A DNA stretch of 5,747 bases, from NCBI GenBank assembly GCA_030618925.1, contig JAUXCK010000208.1, positions 1 to 5,747 on the forward strand. The letters run 5' to 3'. The DNA comes from Desulfobacteraceae bacterium. Its GTDB lineage: Bacteria > Desulfobacterota > Desulfobacteria > Desulfobacterales > SURF-7. Of the stretch, positions 1 to 5,747 are shown one piece after another. The notes beneath the pieces are model-generated. The model saw only the letters and a list, made by a program, of their open reading frames with translations. It was not told the DNA's origin and made no database searches. The position numbers were made by a program, and so were the translations under genes. How positions within the stretch are numbered: the stretch's first letter is position 1; each line of letters begins with the position of its first letter.

Positions 1-459
1 CAAGTAGTCGCCGATGGCCCCACCCACAGCCTTCTGCTTTATTGCTAAATAACAAGAGGTTACAGCGGAGATCACCGCTGCGCCCACAGGAAAGATCGGA
101 AAAATTTCCGGGTATCCAAATAAAAAAAGTTTTTGATATCCCTCCATAAATATTTCAAATCCCACAAATAGTATAAGCCCGCCTATTAGCAAGCATGCCA
201 CTGTTTCTGCTTTGTACAAGCCATATGGAAATTTTGTAGATTTTATTCTTGAGGCCAGCCACAGGCCAAGCAGGGAAGTCAAATTTATCAAAATATCTGC
301 TCCGCTGTGAAAGGCATCCGCGATAAGGAGCTGTGAGTTGAACCGGTATCCCACTATAATTTTCATAAGCGCTAAGAAAAAAAGCATAATGGTTGACATC
401 AGGGCTATCCTGGCGCCTGTTTTCAGCCGTTCAACTTTATCGAAACTTTGTTTTTCCAT
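1..459 (-). CDS. Cation diffusion facilitator (CDF) family metal transporter, N-terminal part
   Basis: This is the first 153 codons of an inner-membrane divalent metal transporter of the CDF family, cut by the left edge of the window. The ATG at 459-457 is followed by a short polar segment and then four hydrophobic stretches at about residues 18-38, 44-70, 86-107 and 117-138, matching TM1-TM4 of the family. The second helix holds ADAFHSGAD, giving His51 and Asp55 in the HxxxD spacing of the transport-site metal ligands, and the loop before TM3 has the family signature FPYGLYKAE (residues 77-85). TM5, TM6 and the cytoplasmic C-terminal domain are outside the window, so the second half of the metal site cannot be checked. 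CDF proteins usually export Zn, Fe, Mn, Co or Cd by proton exchange; the metal here is unknown. The gene lies 22 bases after the zinc-ribbon gene and is probably co-transcribed with it. Its own ribosome site is weak (AAAGAA), which suggests translational coupling. Confidence 0.88.
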   Translation of the reverse strand, partial: MEKQSFDKVERLKTGARIALMSTIMLFFLALMKIIVGYRFNSQLLIADAFHSGADILINLTSLLGLWLASRIKSTKFPYGLYKAETVACLLIGGLILFVGFEIFMEGYQKLFLFGYPEIFPIFPVGAAVISAVTSCYLAIKQKAVGGAIGDYL

Positions 460-481
460 TTTCTAGTTCTTTTTATATTGG

Positions 482-712
482 CTATCCTGCCGGATCAATG
501 CCGGGAAAAAGGCGAACCATCGTGGCCCCACACCCGGGGCATTTTGTTTTAAAGCAGGGTGTCTGTGGCTGAGAAGAAACCTTAATCCTGCAGTTCGGGC
601 AAATGCACGCGGAGGACTGCCAGCCACATTTATGATGTTTTCGTCTCCTCCCCAATCGAAAACTTCTTCTCAGCCTTCTCGCCAATATTCCATTTTCAAA
701 ATCAGATGGCAT
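482..712 (-). CDS. Small double-CxxC zinc-ribbon protein (76 aa)
   Basis: This short gene encodes 76 residues with a strongly basic N-terminal half (RRLRRSFRLGRRRKHHK, residues 12-28) and a C-terminal zinc-ribbon. The ribbon has CPNC at 38-41 and CPGC at 58-61, with a further Cys at 53 in a TPCFKTKCPGCG context; Cys29 and Cys36 lie just before it. The four knuckle cysteines would bind one zinc (or another metal) in a rubredoxin-like fold. The pattern CPNC-x11-PC-x4-CPxCG-x2-M resembles small proteins of anaerobes that are often found near NifX/Mrp-type metal-cofactor genes; that comparison is from memory. The ATG at 712 has an AGAGG ribosome site six bases upstream, and a sigma-54 promoter lies about 90 bases upstream. 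It is followed by the CDF transporter gene and ends in TAG at 484-482. The clean ribosome site, cysteine pattern and operon position argue that it is real despite its size. No enzymatic role can be assigned; a metal chaperone, metal sensor or nucleic-acid binder are all possible. Confidence 0.75.
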   Translation of the reverse strand: MPSDFENGILARRLRRSFRLGRRRKHHKCGWQSSACICPNCRIKVSSQPQTPCFKTKCPGCGATMVRLFPGIDPAG

Positions 713-718
713 ATTTAA

Positions 719-723
719 CCTCT
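719..723 (-). promoter_or_regulatory. Ribosome binding site of the zinc-ribbon gene
   Basis: On the minus strand the sequence reads AGAGG, six bases (TTAAAT) before the ATG at 712-710. This supports the small ORF as a translated gene and fixes its start. Confidence 0.6.
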
Positions 724-727
724 GTTT

Positions 728-761
728 TTTAAAACCATTTTCGTTTTCTTTAAAACTATTT
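728..761. repeat. Pair of 13-base direct repeats with 21-base spacing
   Basis: TTTAAAACCATTT (728-740) and TTTAAAACTATTT (749-761) on the plus strand differ at one base, and their starts are 21 bases apart, which is two turns of the DNA helix. They lie between the predicted transcription start near 790 and the ribosome site of the zinc-ribbon gene, so they fall in its untranslated leader. The second copy overlaps an imperfect palindrome, CTATT-TCAATG-AATAG (756-771). Same-face spacing fits a dimeric or tandem protein-binding site, but the region is very AT-rich, so chance is a serious alternative. Confidence 0.35.
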
Positions 762-800
762 CAATGAATAGACTGATCAAAACAATATTAAATATTTTTA

Positions 801-816
801 CGCAAATGCCATGCCA
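801..816 (-). promoter_or_regulatory. Sigma-54 (RpoN) promoter for the zinc-ribbon/CDF operon
   Basis: Read on the minus strand, 816 to 801 is TGGCAT-GGCAT-TTGC-G. This matches the sigma-54 consensus TGGCAC-N5-TTGC(A/T), with the invariant GG (815-814) and GC (803-802) separated by exactly ten bases. Mismatches are T for C at the sixth position and G at the final position. The site faces the zinc-ribbon gene; transcription would start near 790, inside the AT-rich palindrome AATATT-A-AATATT (784-796), leaving a leader of about 78 bases. Sigma-54 promoters need an AAA+ activator, and the divergently oriented gene pair next door encodes one. The element is intergenic, lies at a sensible distance from the start codon and has correct spacing, so it is a strong call by sequence, though not tested. 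Confidence 0.75.
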
Positions 817-921
817 ATGAAAAAAAATTTACTTGCTAATTTAACACACCCATGGCAAAAAAGGAACTGAAAACGCCTTTTGTTAATCACCTTAAACACT
901 CTTTCTTTTGCCTCTTTAGAT

Positions 922-926
922 AGGTG
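922..926 (+). promoter_or_regulatory. Ribosome binding site deciding the TTG start of the histidine kinase
   Basis: AGGTG lies four bases (TGAA) before the in-frame TTG at 931. The alternative in-frame TTG at 880 has its nearest purine-rich motif (AAGGA, 861-865) fourteen bases away, and the in-frame ATG at 973 has none. The spacing of four is short, so the start remains a best guess. Confidence 0.45.
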
Positions 927-930
927 TGAA

Positions 931-2961
931 TTGGATAAAAATAACCTTAAAAAACGAGCGCGTGTCAGCCTGATGTCGCGCACGGCAAGGGACATTAATC
1001 GACTTCTTATCAGAGAAAGGAATCTTGACCGGCTGCTTCAGGAAGTTTGTGATATTCTTGTTGACAACCAATGTTATCATAAAACCTGGATAATGATACT
1101 AGATGAATCAGGAAAAACGACTGAAACGGCTAAAGCAGGTTTAGGTGAGGATTTTGTGCTATTATCCGAGGCATTAATGAATAGCAAATTACCTAATTGT
1201 ACTCAAAAAGCTTTATTGCAATCTAGCGTTGTTACAATAGAAAATCCAAATTCTGAATGTGTGGACTGCTCTCTATTGGCAAAGCATGCTGACATGGGAG
1301 CTATGGCTGCCCGCTTGGAACATGGCGAAATGGTATATGGCGTATTGGCAGCCACCATGCCGAGAGATCTGATCTACGACTTAGACGAACAAAGACTATT
1401 TAATGAAATAGCCGAGGATGTTGCATTTGGCCTGCGTACCAAAATACTTGAAAAAGAAAAAATAAAGGCTAAAGAGTCACTGCGGGATAACATACGCAGG
1501 CTTAATGACCGGATTAAGGAGTTAAATCTTTTCTTTTCCTTTTCCAATCTTCTTGAGACGCAAGATATTACACTGGAAGAAATATTTCAGGGGACCGTTG
1601 ATCTTATCCCCCTTGCCTTTCAGAACCCTGATATCACTGGTGCACGCATTATCTTGAAAGACCAAGAATTTAAAACAAATAATTTTAAAGAAACTGTCTG
1701 GAAACTTGTCACCGACATTAATGTTTCGGTCGAACTAACCGGGACATTAGAAGTTTGTTACCTTGAAAAATGCCCGGAAAGAGATGATGGTCCATTTTTA
1801 AAAGAAGAGAGAAACCTGATAAACTCGATTGCTGAACGGCTGGGGAAAATAATTACACGAATGCATTCTGAAAAGGCTCTGTTTAAAAGTGAAAAACGCT
1901 TTCAAAATCTGGTAGACAATTCAGTTACCGGGATCTCCATAATTCAAAACGGACAGGTCGTCTATCAGAACCCTGAACAGGAAAGGCTTTGCGGTCCTTT
2001 ACCCCGCAAATTTAAACTTACGGCCGATGATGAAATCCATCCGGATGATATCCAAAAGGTCAAACTATTTCATGAAAAACTAATGTCAGGAGAATCTCAA
2101 AGCCTGGATACAAATTTTAGAGTCTATCCCTCTAATAAAGCGCGAATAAGCGAAAACATCAAATGGGTTTATTGCCGGGCAACTTTTATCGATTACCAGG
2201 GCAAAGAGGCAATATTGATGAATATGATGGATGTAACCCGTGCCAAGGAGCTTGAGCATCTCTTAAGAATTCAGGATAAAATGACTTCTTTGGGACATGT
2301 TGCTGCAGGGATCGCCCACGAAATCAGGAATCCCCTTTCCGGGTTTAATATTTATCTGAAAACACTTGAGAAGATCCATAACAGGGAGGGGAGCCAAGAA
2401 AAAGTTAAAAAAATATTAAAACAACTCCAATCGGCTTCATATAAAATTGAATCTGTCATCAAGAAAGTAATGGACTTCTCCAAACCAAGCGAACCGAAAT
2501 TCTCCTATATAAACATTAACCAGCCTGTAGAAGAAGCTATAAATCTCTCCTCTGTTACCCTGCGGAAAAGCGGCATTGAGATAAAAAAGGACCTTGCAAA
2601 AGATTTACCGAAGTGCCATGCAGACCCACAGATGATGGAACAGGTCATTTTAAACCTTATCACCAACGCTGCAGAAGCAATGAAAGACATTAATAGGCCA
2701 AAACGGCTGCAAATCACTTCATTTTCTGAAAATAAATTTGTTGGTATTAAAATTTGCGACTCCGGCCCGGGTGTTTCCCATATAGTTAGAAATAAAATAT
2801 TTGATCCATTTTATACTACCAAAGCAGACAGCTCGGGGATTGGCCTGAGCATCAGCCACAGAATTGTTACAGACCATAACGGATCTTTGGAAGTATCAGA
2901 GGGCAAATCAGGTGGCGCTGAGTTTACGGTTAAAATCCCGTTTAATAAAGGAACAAGCTAA
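931..2961 (+). CDS. Cytoplasmic GAF-GAF-PAS sensor histidine kinase (NtrB-like)
   Basis: This 676-residue kinase autophosphorylates on histidine and should pass the phosphate to the sigma-54 regulator encoded two bases downstream. Counting from the TTG at 931, the order is: GAF domain (about 26-171) containing ECVDC with Cys110 and Cys113; a charged, probably coiled-coil linker (172-197); a second GAF-like domain (198-303); a PAS domain (about 311-429); HisKA with HEIRNPL and the phospho-acceptor His463; and a HATPase domain with N box NLITNAAEA (575-583), G1 DSGPG starting at Asp610, F box DPFYTTK and G2 SSGIGLS (Gly636, Gly638). All catalytic boxes are intact. There are no hydrophobic segments long enough to cross the membrane, so the input is intracellular. 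It lacks a fused receiver domain, consistent with a simple two-component pair. The start is uncertain: an in-frame TTG at 880 would add 17 residues and an ATG at 973 would remove 14. The ligand of the GAF or PAS domains cannot be inferred. It is divergent from the zinc-ribbon/CDF operon. Confidence 0.93.
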   Translation: MDKNNLKKRARVSLMSRTARDINRLLIRERNLDRLLQEVCDILVDNQCYHKTWIMILDESGKTTETAKAGLGEDFVLLSEALMNSKLPNCTQKALLQSSVVTIENPNSECVDCSLLAKHADMGAMAARLEHGEMVYGVLAATMPRDLIYDLDEQRLFNEIAEDVAFGLRTKILEKEKIKAKESLRDNIRRLNDRIKELNLFFSFSNLLETQDITLEEIFQGTVDLIPLAFQNPDITGARIILKDQEFKTNNFKETVWKLVTDINVSVELTGTLEVCYLEKCPERDDGPFLKEERNLINSIAERLGKIITRMHSEKALFKSEKRFQNLVDNSVTGISIIQNGQVVYQNPEQERLCGPLPRKFKLTADDEIHPDDIQKVKLFHEKLMSGESQSLDTNFRVYPSNKARISENIKWVYCRATFIDYQGKEAILMNMMDVTRAKELEHLLRIQDKMTSLGHVAAGIAHEIRNPLSGFNIYLKTLEKIHNREGSQEKVKKILKQLQSASYKIESVIKKVMDFSKPSEPKFSYININQPVEEAINLSSVTLRKSGIEIKKDLAKDLPKCHADPQMMEQVILNLITNAAEAMKDINRPKRLQITSFSENKFVGIKICDSGPGVSHIVRNKIFDPFYTTKADSSGIGLSISHRIVTDHNGSLEVSEGKSGGAEFTVKIPFNKGTS

Positions 2962-2963
2962 AA

Positions 2964-4352
2964 ATGATATCCTATTCCCTTTTTATTGTGGATGATGAAA
3001 AAACAATAAGAGAAGGATTGACCATGGCTCTTGAAGATGCCTATCAGGTGGAGGCCTTTTCAAAGGCAGAGGCGGCAATTAGAGCTATTAAATCCAACCC
3101 TCCGGACCTTATACTTCTGGATATTGGCCTGCCTGGCATTAGCGGTATTGAAGCACTTGATAAAATCAAACGTCTGTGTCCGGATATTCTGGTCATTATG
3201 ATAACCGCCTATGAAGATATTGATACTGTGATTTCCGCCATGAAACTCGGCGCATATGATTATGTGGTGAAACCCATCCAGATGGACGGATTGGAGGCAA
3301 CCATAAATAATGCCCTTGAAACAATCAGGCTGAGAAAAGAGGTTCAAATCCTCCAGGAAAAATACCTCAAGGAAAACCTTCCCTGTTTTATCGGGGAAAG
3401 CAATAAAATTCAGGATATGATGGAATTTATAGACAGGGTCGCCAGTAGCCCTGATACACCAATTCTCATCCTTGGGCAAACCGGCACCGGCAAAGAGCTG
3501 ATTGCCAGTGCCATCCACTTCAGGAGCCCGAATTTTAAAGGGCAATTAGTCACTGTAAACTGCCCGGCAATTCCTAAAGATCTTATTGAAAGTGAAATTT
3601 TCGGATATGAAAAAGGTGCTTTCAGCGGAGCAAACCCCTCTGGAAAAAAAGGCCTAATTGAAGATGCCGCAAATGGCACACTTTTTCTTGATGAATTGGG
3701 TGACTTAAGCCTGGGAGCTCAGTCAAAACTGCTTCGATTTCTTGAAGAGGGTGAATTCTACAGGGTTGGCGGGACAAAAAAATTACATATTCAAACCCGG
3801 GTGGTTTCAGCAACCAATAAAAATATTGATGCAATGATACAGAAGGGTTTGTTCAGAAATGACCTCTATTTTAGAATCGGCGTCATAAAAATTAAAGTGC
3901 CTTCCCTAAATGAACGCCGGGATGACATCATTCCGCTCGCTGTTTATTTTCTCAATGCGTTCAATGATAAATTTGGCAGGTCCTTTACCGGCATATCTTC
4001 TGAAGCGGAAACGGCTCTATTACAATATAACTGGACCGGTCATGTGCGTGAGCTGAAAAACCTTATTGAAAGAGGGATTCTTGTTGGCAAAGGGCCTGAG
4101 ATTGTACCGGAAGATCTTGGAATCGAGGGCAAGAATGTCAACCACTCAGGGGAACCCTATAAAAAGGAATCAGAGTTCCCTCCTCTTCCTCCTGAAGGTA
4201 TCGATCTATATTCATGCTTGAATTCTTATGAAAAATTCTACATTAAAAATGCACTCGAAATGGCTGGCGGAAATGCCAGCAAGGCTGCCAGACTTCTTAA
4301 TATAAATCACCATACCTTCCGGTATCGAAAAAAAAAACTACTATCAGACTAA
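2964..4352 (+). CDS. Sigma-54-dependent response regulator (NtrC family: receiver, AAA+, Fis-type HTH)
   Basis: This 462-residue transcription activator is complete. The receiver domain (1-120) has the acidic pocket Asp10-Asp11, phospho-acceptor Asp53 (LLDIGLPG), Thr81 and Lys103. The AAA+ domain has Walker A GQTGTGKE (171-178), the sigma-54 contact loop GAFSGA (218-223, Ser in place of the usual Thr), Walker B GTLFLDE (238-244), sensor I near SATN (282-285), the arginine-finger region FRNDLYFR (297-304) and a sensor II motif WTGHVREL (357-364) instead of the common WPGNVREL. A proline-rich linker (about 405-412) leads to a Fis-type helix-turn-helix (437-459) for enhancer binding. It starts two bases after the kinase stop; AAAGGA at 2947-2952, inside the kinase gene, is the likely ribosome site, so the pair should be one operon. 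By family it uses ATP hydrolysis to open sigma-54 promoters; the promoter at 801-816 is its obvious candidate target. A ten-base A run (4328-4337) encodes the lysines near the C-terminus. Confidence 0.96.
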   Translation: MISYSLFIVDDEKTIREGLTMALEDAYQVEAFSKAEAAIRAIKSNPPDLILLDIGLPGISGIEALDKIKRLCPDILVIMITAYEDIDTVISAMKLGAYDYVVKPIQMDGLEATINNALETIRLRKEVQILQEKYLKENLPCFIGESNKIQDMMEFIDRVASSPDTPILILGQTGTGKELIASAIHFRSPNFKGQLVTVNCPAIPKDLIESEIFGYEKGAFSGANPSGKKGLIEDAANGTLFLDELGDLSLGAQSKLLRFLEEGEFYRVGGTKKLHIQTRVVSATNKNIDAMIQKGLFRNDLYFRIGVIKIKVPSLNERRDDIIPLAVYFLNAFNDKFGRSFTGISSEAETALLQYNWTGHVRELKNLIERGILVGKGPEIVPEDLGIEGKNVNHSGEPYKKESEFPPLPPEGIDLYSCLNSYEKFYIKNALEMAGGNASKAARLLNINHHTFRYRKKKLLSD

Positions 4353-4400
4353 TTCCTACCCGCAAAGCACGATCATACTTTCACACCAATGAAAATAACA

Positions 4401-4421
4401 AGCCTTCAATACTTGAGGGCT
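4401..4421 (-). terminator. Hairpin between convergent genes, possible terminator of the flavoprotein gene
   Basis: AGCCTTCAA (4401-4409) and TTGAGGGCT (4413-4421) pair over nine positions, with one T-G wobble and a three-base loop. On the minus strand it is followed by TGTTATTTTC, a modest T-rich tail, and it overlaps the TGA stop (4408-4406) of the oxidoreductase gene. It is therefore best read as a weak intrinsic terminator for the minus-strand gene. It might also limit read-through from the regulator gene, although no T run follows on the plus strand. Confidence 0.4.
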
Positions 4422-5747
4422 AGATTGTACCCTGCATGAACAGCGCTGAAAATATCCTGAATCTCCCTGGCATCGCCAATAATTTCGATCTTGGAAATTT
4501 CCTGCGCTAATTCTTCATCGGGCCCTTCAGTCGATCGCATACCAGACGCCAGAATTACACACTGGAAAGGGTCTAATGACACCCTTGCCCCATCCTTTTC
4601 CACCTCAACACTGTCGCCCCTGAACTCCTTAACCGTGGTGTGAGGCATCAATGTCACTCTGTCCATCTGATCAATCCTCATCAAAACCAATTTCTTAGTA
4701 ATCATTTCCATCATACTTCCTATGGGATCGGTTCGTTTTGTGGCGATCACTTCATACCCCTCCTTGCCCAGCTTCTCGGCGATCTCAACACCGACCCTGC
4801 CGGCACCGATGACCAGGACCCTCGGCCCTTTTACCTTCTTTTCCCCCTGGAAATATTCTGTGGATGTCATGACATACTGATTATCAAGGCCCTTGATCTC
4901 CGGGATATTCTGAACTGCTCCGGTGGCCCATACCAGTAGATCAGGCTGAATCTCCCTTACAAGGGCTGCATCCACGGTACTGTTCATAAGGATAGAAACC
5001 CCGCTATCCTTCACAGAACGTTCAATAGCATCCAGCCCTTGTTTCATTTTTTCCTTTCCGGGCGCCTGCCATGCGGCTGCGAATTGTCCTCCCAGATGAT
5101 CTGTTTTTTCGGTTAAGGTAACCTGGTGACCACGTCTGGTCATGTAAAGGGCGGCACTCAGACCCGCCGGCCCCCCTCCCGCGATCAGGACCTTCAAGGG
5201 GGTTGGCGTTGGCGCAAGCTCCGGCAGGCCAACGGCCGGATTTAGGTTGCAGCCCAGAGGGTCTCCGCCCTTCAGACGATGGAGGCATCCCTGGAGACAA
5301 TACCCGCAATACATGATCCTATCATCCATTCCCAGTTGCCATTTCTCTACCAGGTCGGGATCTGCAATAAGAGGTCTTCCAAGGGCCACCAAATCCACCA
5401 GGCCATCATCCAGGGCCTTGATAATCTTGTCCTTTCTTCCCATCCTGCCTGCCACAATCAATGGAATAGATGTGTGTTCACGGACCCATGATAATGCATC
5501 CATCTGCGGTTTATCCGGGAGACTGCTGTGGTGGAAATACCATGGGGGACTAAAACATGCATTCCCCATGCCCACATGTATGGCGTTGATACCCCTTTCT
5601 TCGGCTAATTTCAGGAGAGGCAGCAGGTCCTCCTTGCTGATGCCGAACTCCGGGGACATCTCACTACCCGAAATCCGAAAAATACATGGGAGATCAGGGG
5701 CACCCTCTTTTACTTTTGAAATGACCTCACTAGCAAAAAGCAGCCGG
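4406..5747 (-). CDS. FMN/FAD/[4Fe-4S] oxidoreductase, 2,4-dienoyl-CoA reductase/old yellow enzyme family, C-terminal part
   Basis: The reading frame is open to the right edge, so the gene starts outside the window; the internal ATG at 5659 is not the start, because the upstream codons (RLLFASEVISKV, then LPCIFRISGSE) continue the TIM-barrel homology. About 446 codons are visible. Numbering from the Met at 5659, the parts are: the end of the FMN barrel with the phosphate-binding ALGRPLIADPD (92-102); a CX2CX3CX11C cluster (Cys118, 121, 125, 137) for a [4Fe-4S] centre; a Rossmann motif GGGPAG (161-166) with the following LTEKTDHLGGQ for FAD; and a second nucleotide fold GAGRVG (285-290) for NAD(P)H. 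This order is that of FadH-like dienoyl-CoA reductases and trimethylamine dehydrogenase relatives, which pass electrons from NAD(P)H through FAD and Fe-S to FMN to reduce an enoate-type substrate. The substrate cannot be inferred. It is convergent with the regulator gene and looks richer in G+C than the kinase, so functional linkage is unlikely. Confidence 0.9.
   Translation of the reverse strand, partial: RLLFASEVISKVKEGAPDLPCIFRISGSEMSPEFGISKEDLLPLLKLAEERGINAIHVGMGNACFSPPWYFHHSSLPDKPQMDALSWVREHTSIPLIVAGRMGRKDKIIKALDDGLVDLVALGRPLIADPDLVEKWQLGMDDRIMYCGYCLQGCLHRLKGGDPLGCNLNPAVGLPELAPTPTPLKVLIAGGGPAGLSAALYMTRRGHQVTLTEKTDHLGGQFAAAWQAPGKEKMKQGLDAIERSVKDSGVSILMNSTVDAALVREIQPDLLVWATGAVQNIPEIKGLDNQYVMTSTEYFQGEKKVKGPRVLVIGAGRVGVEIAEKLGKEGYEVIATKRTDPIGSMMEMITKKLVLMRIDQMDRVTLMPHTTVKEFRGDSVEVEKDGARVSLDPFQCVILASGMRSTEGPDEELAQEISKIEIIGDAREIQDIFSAVHAGYNLALKY

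Noticed and set aside
852..870. Plus-strand TGGCA before the kinase as an autoregulatory sigma-54 promoter
   Set aside because: No TTGC-like -12 element follows at the ten-base GG-GC spacing; no convincing promoter for the kinase operon could be identified.
798..995. Minus-strand 65-codon ORF overlapping the kinase start and the intergenic region
   Set aside because: It runs antisense to the kinase N-terminus and across the sigma-54 promoter, has no recognisable domain, and is best explained as a chance frame in AT-rich DNA.
3060..3545. Minus-strand 161-codon ORF opposite the regulator gene
   Set aside because: It is fully antisense to the conserved receiver and AAA+ coding sequence, with no family resemblance; a shadow frame.
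3674..3690. TGGCACACTTTTTCTTG as a second sigma-54 promoter
   Set aside because: The -12 element lacks GC at the required spacing and the site is inside the Walker B coding region of the regulator.
4263..4280. Perfect inverted repeat GCTGGC-GGAAAT-GCCAGC, a possible hairpin
   Set aside because: It lies within codons for the conserved Gly-Gly-Asn-Ala-Ser lead-in to the Fis-type helix, about 70 bases before the stop and with no T run, so coding constraint explains it.
5022..5309. Minus-strand 95-codon ORF in another frame within the oxidoreductase gene
   Set aside because: It overlaps the conserved Fe-S and FAD-binding coding region and is low-complexity, Gly/Arg/Pro-rich; a frame shadow.

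Overview
The window looks like chromosomal DNA of an anaerobic, sulfate-reducer-like deltaproteobacterium (Desulfobacterota). This rests on gene style: a GAF-GAF-PAS soluble sensor kinase paired with an NtrC-type sigma-54 activator, a large iron-sulfur flavoprotein of the 2,4-dienoyl-CoA reductase type, and a small double-CxxC zinc-ribbon protein next to a cation diffusion facilitator (CDF) transporter. The assignment is inference; no rRNA or other marker gene is present.

Left part (1-712, minus strand): a short operon, read right to left, of a 76-residue zinc-ribbon protein (712-482) followed after 22 bases by a CDF metal transporter (459 to beyond the left edge). Middle-left (713-930): a 218-base AT-rich intergenic region between divergent transcription units. 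On the minus strand it carries a near-consensus sigma-54 promoter (-24 TGGCAT, five bases, -12 TTGC) facing the zinc-ribbon/CDF operon, and between that promoter and the operon a pair of 13-base direct repeats spaced 21 bases apart. Middle (931-4352, plus strand): a two-gene two-component system, a cytoplasmic histidine kinase and its sigma-54-dependent response regulator, separated by two bases. Right part (4406-5747, minus strand): the C-terminal two thirds of an FMN/FAD/[4Fe-4S] oxidoreductase convergent with the regulator gene; its start lies beyond the right edge.

The most informative point is how the parts fit. The regulator belongs to a class that acts only on sigma-54 promoters, and the only convincing sigma-54 promoter in the window lies directly between it and the divergent metal-transport operon. 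The simplest reading is a self-contained module in which a soluble kinase senses an internal signal, phosphorylates the regulator, and the regulator switches on the zinc-ribbon/CDF operon. The signal and the transported metal cannot be read from the sequence. The flavoprotein gene at the right is probably an unrelated neighbour. No mobile elements, CRISPR arrays or RNA genes were seen.
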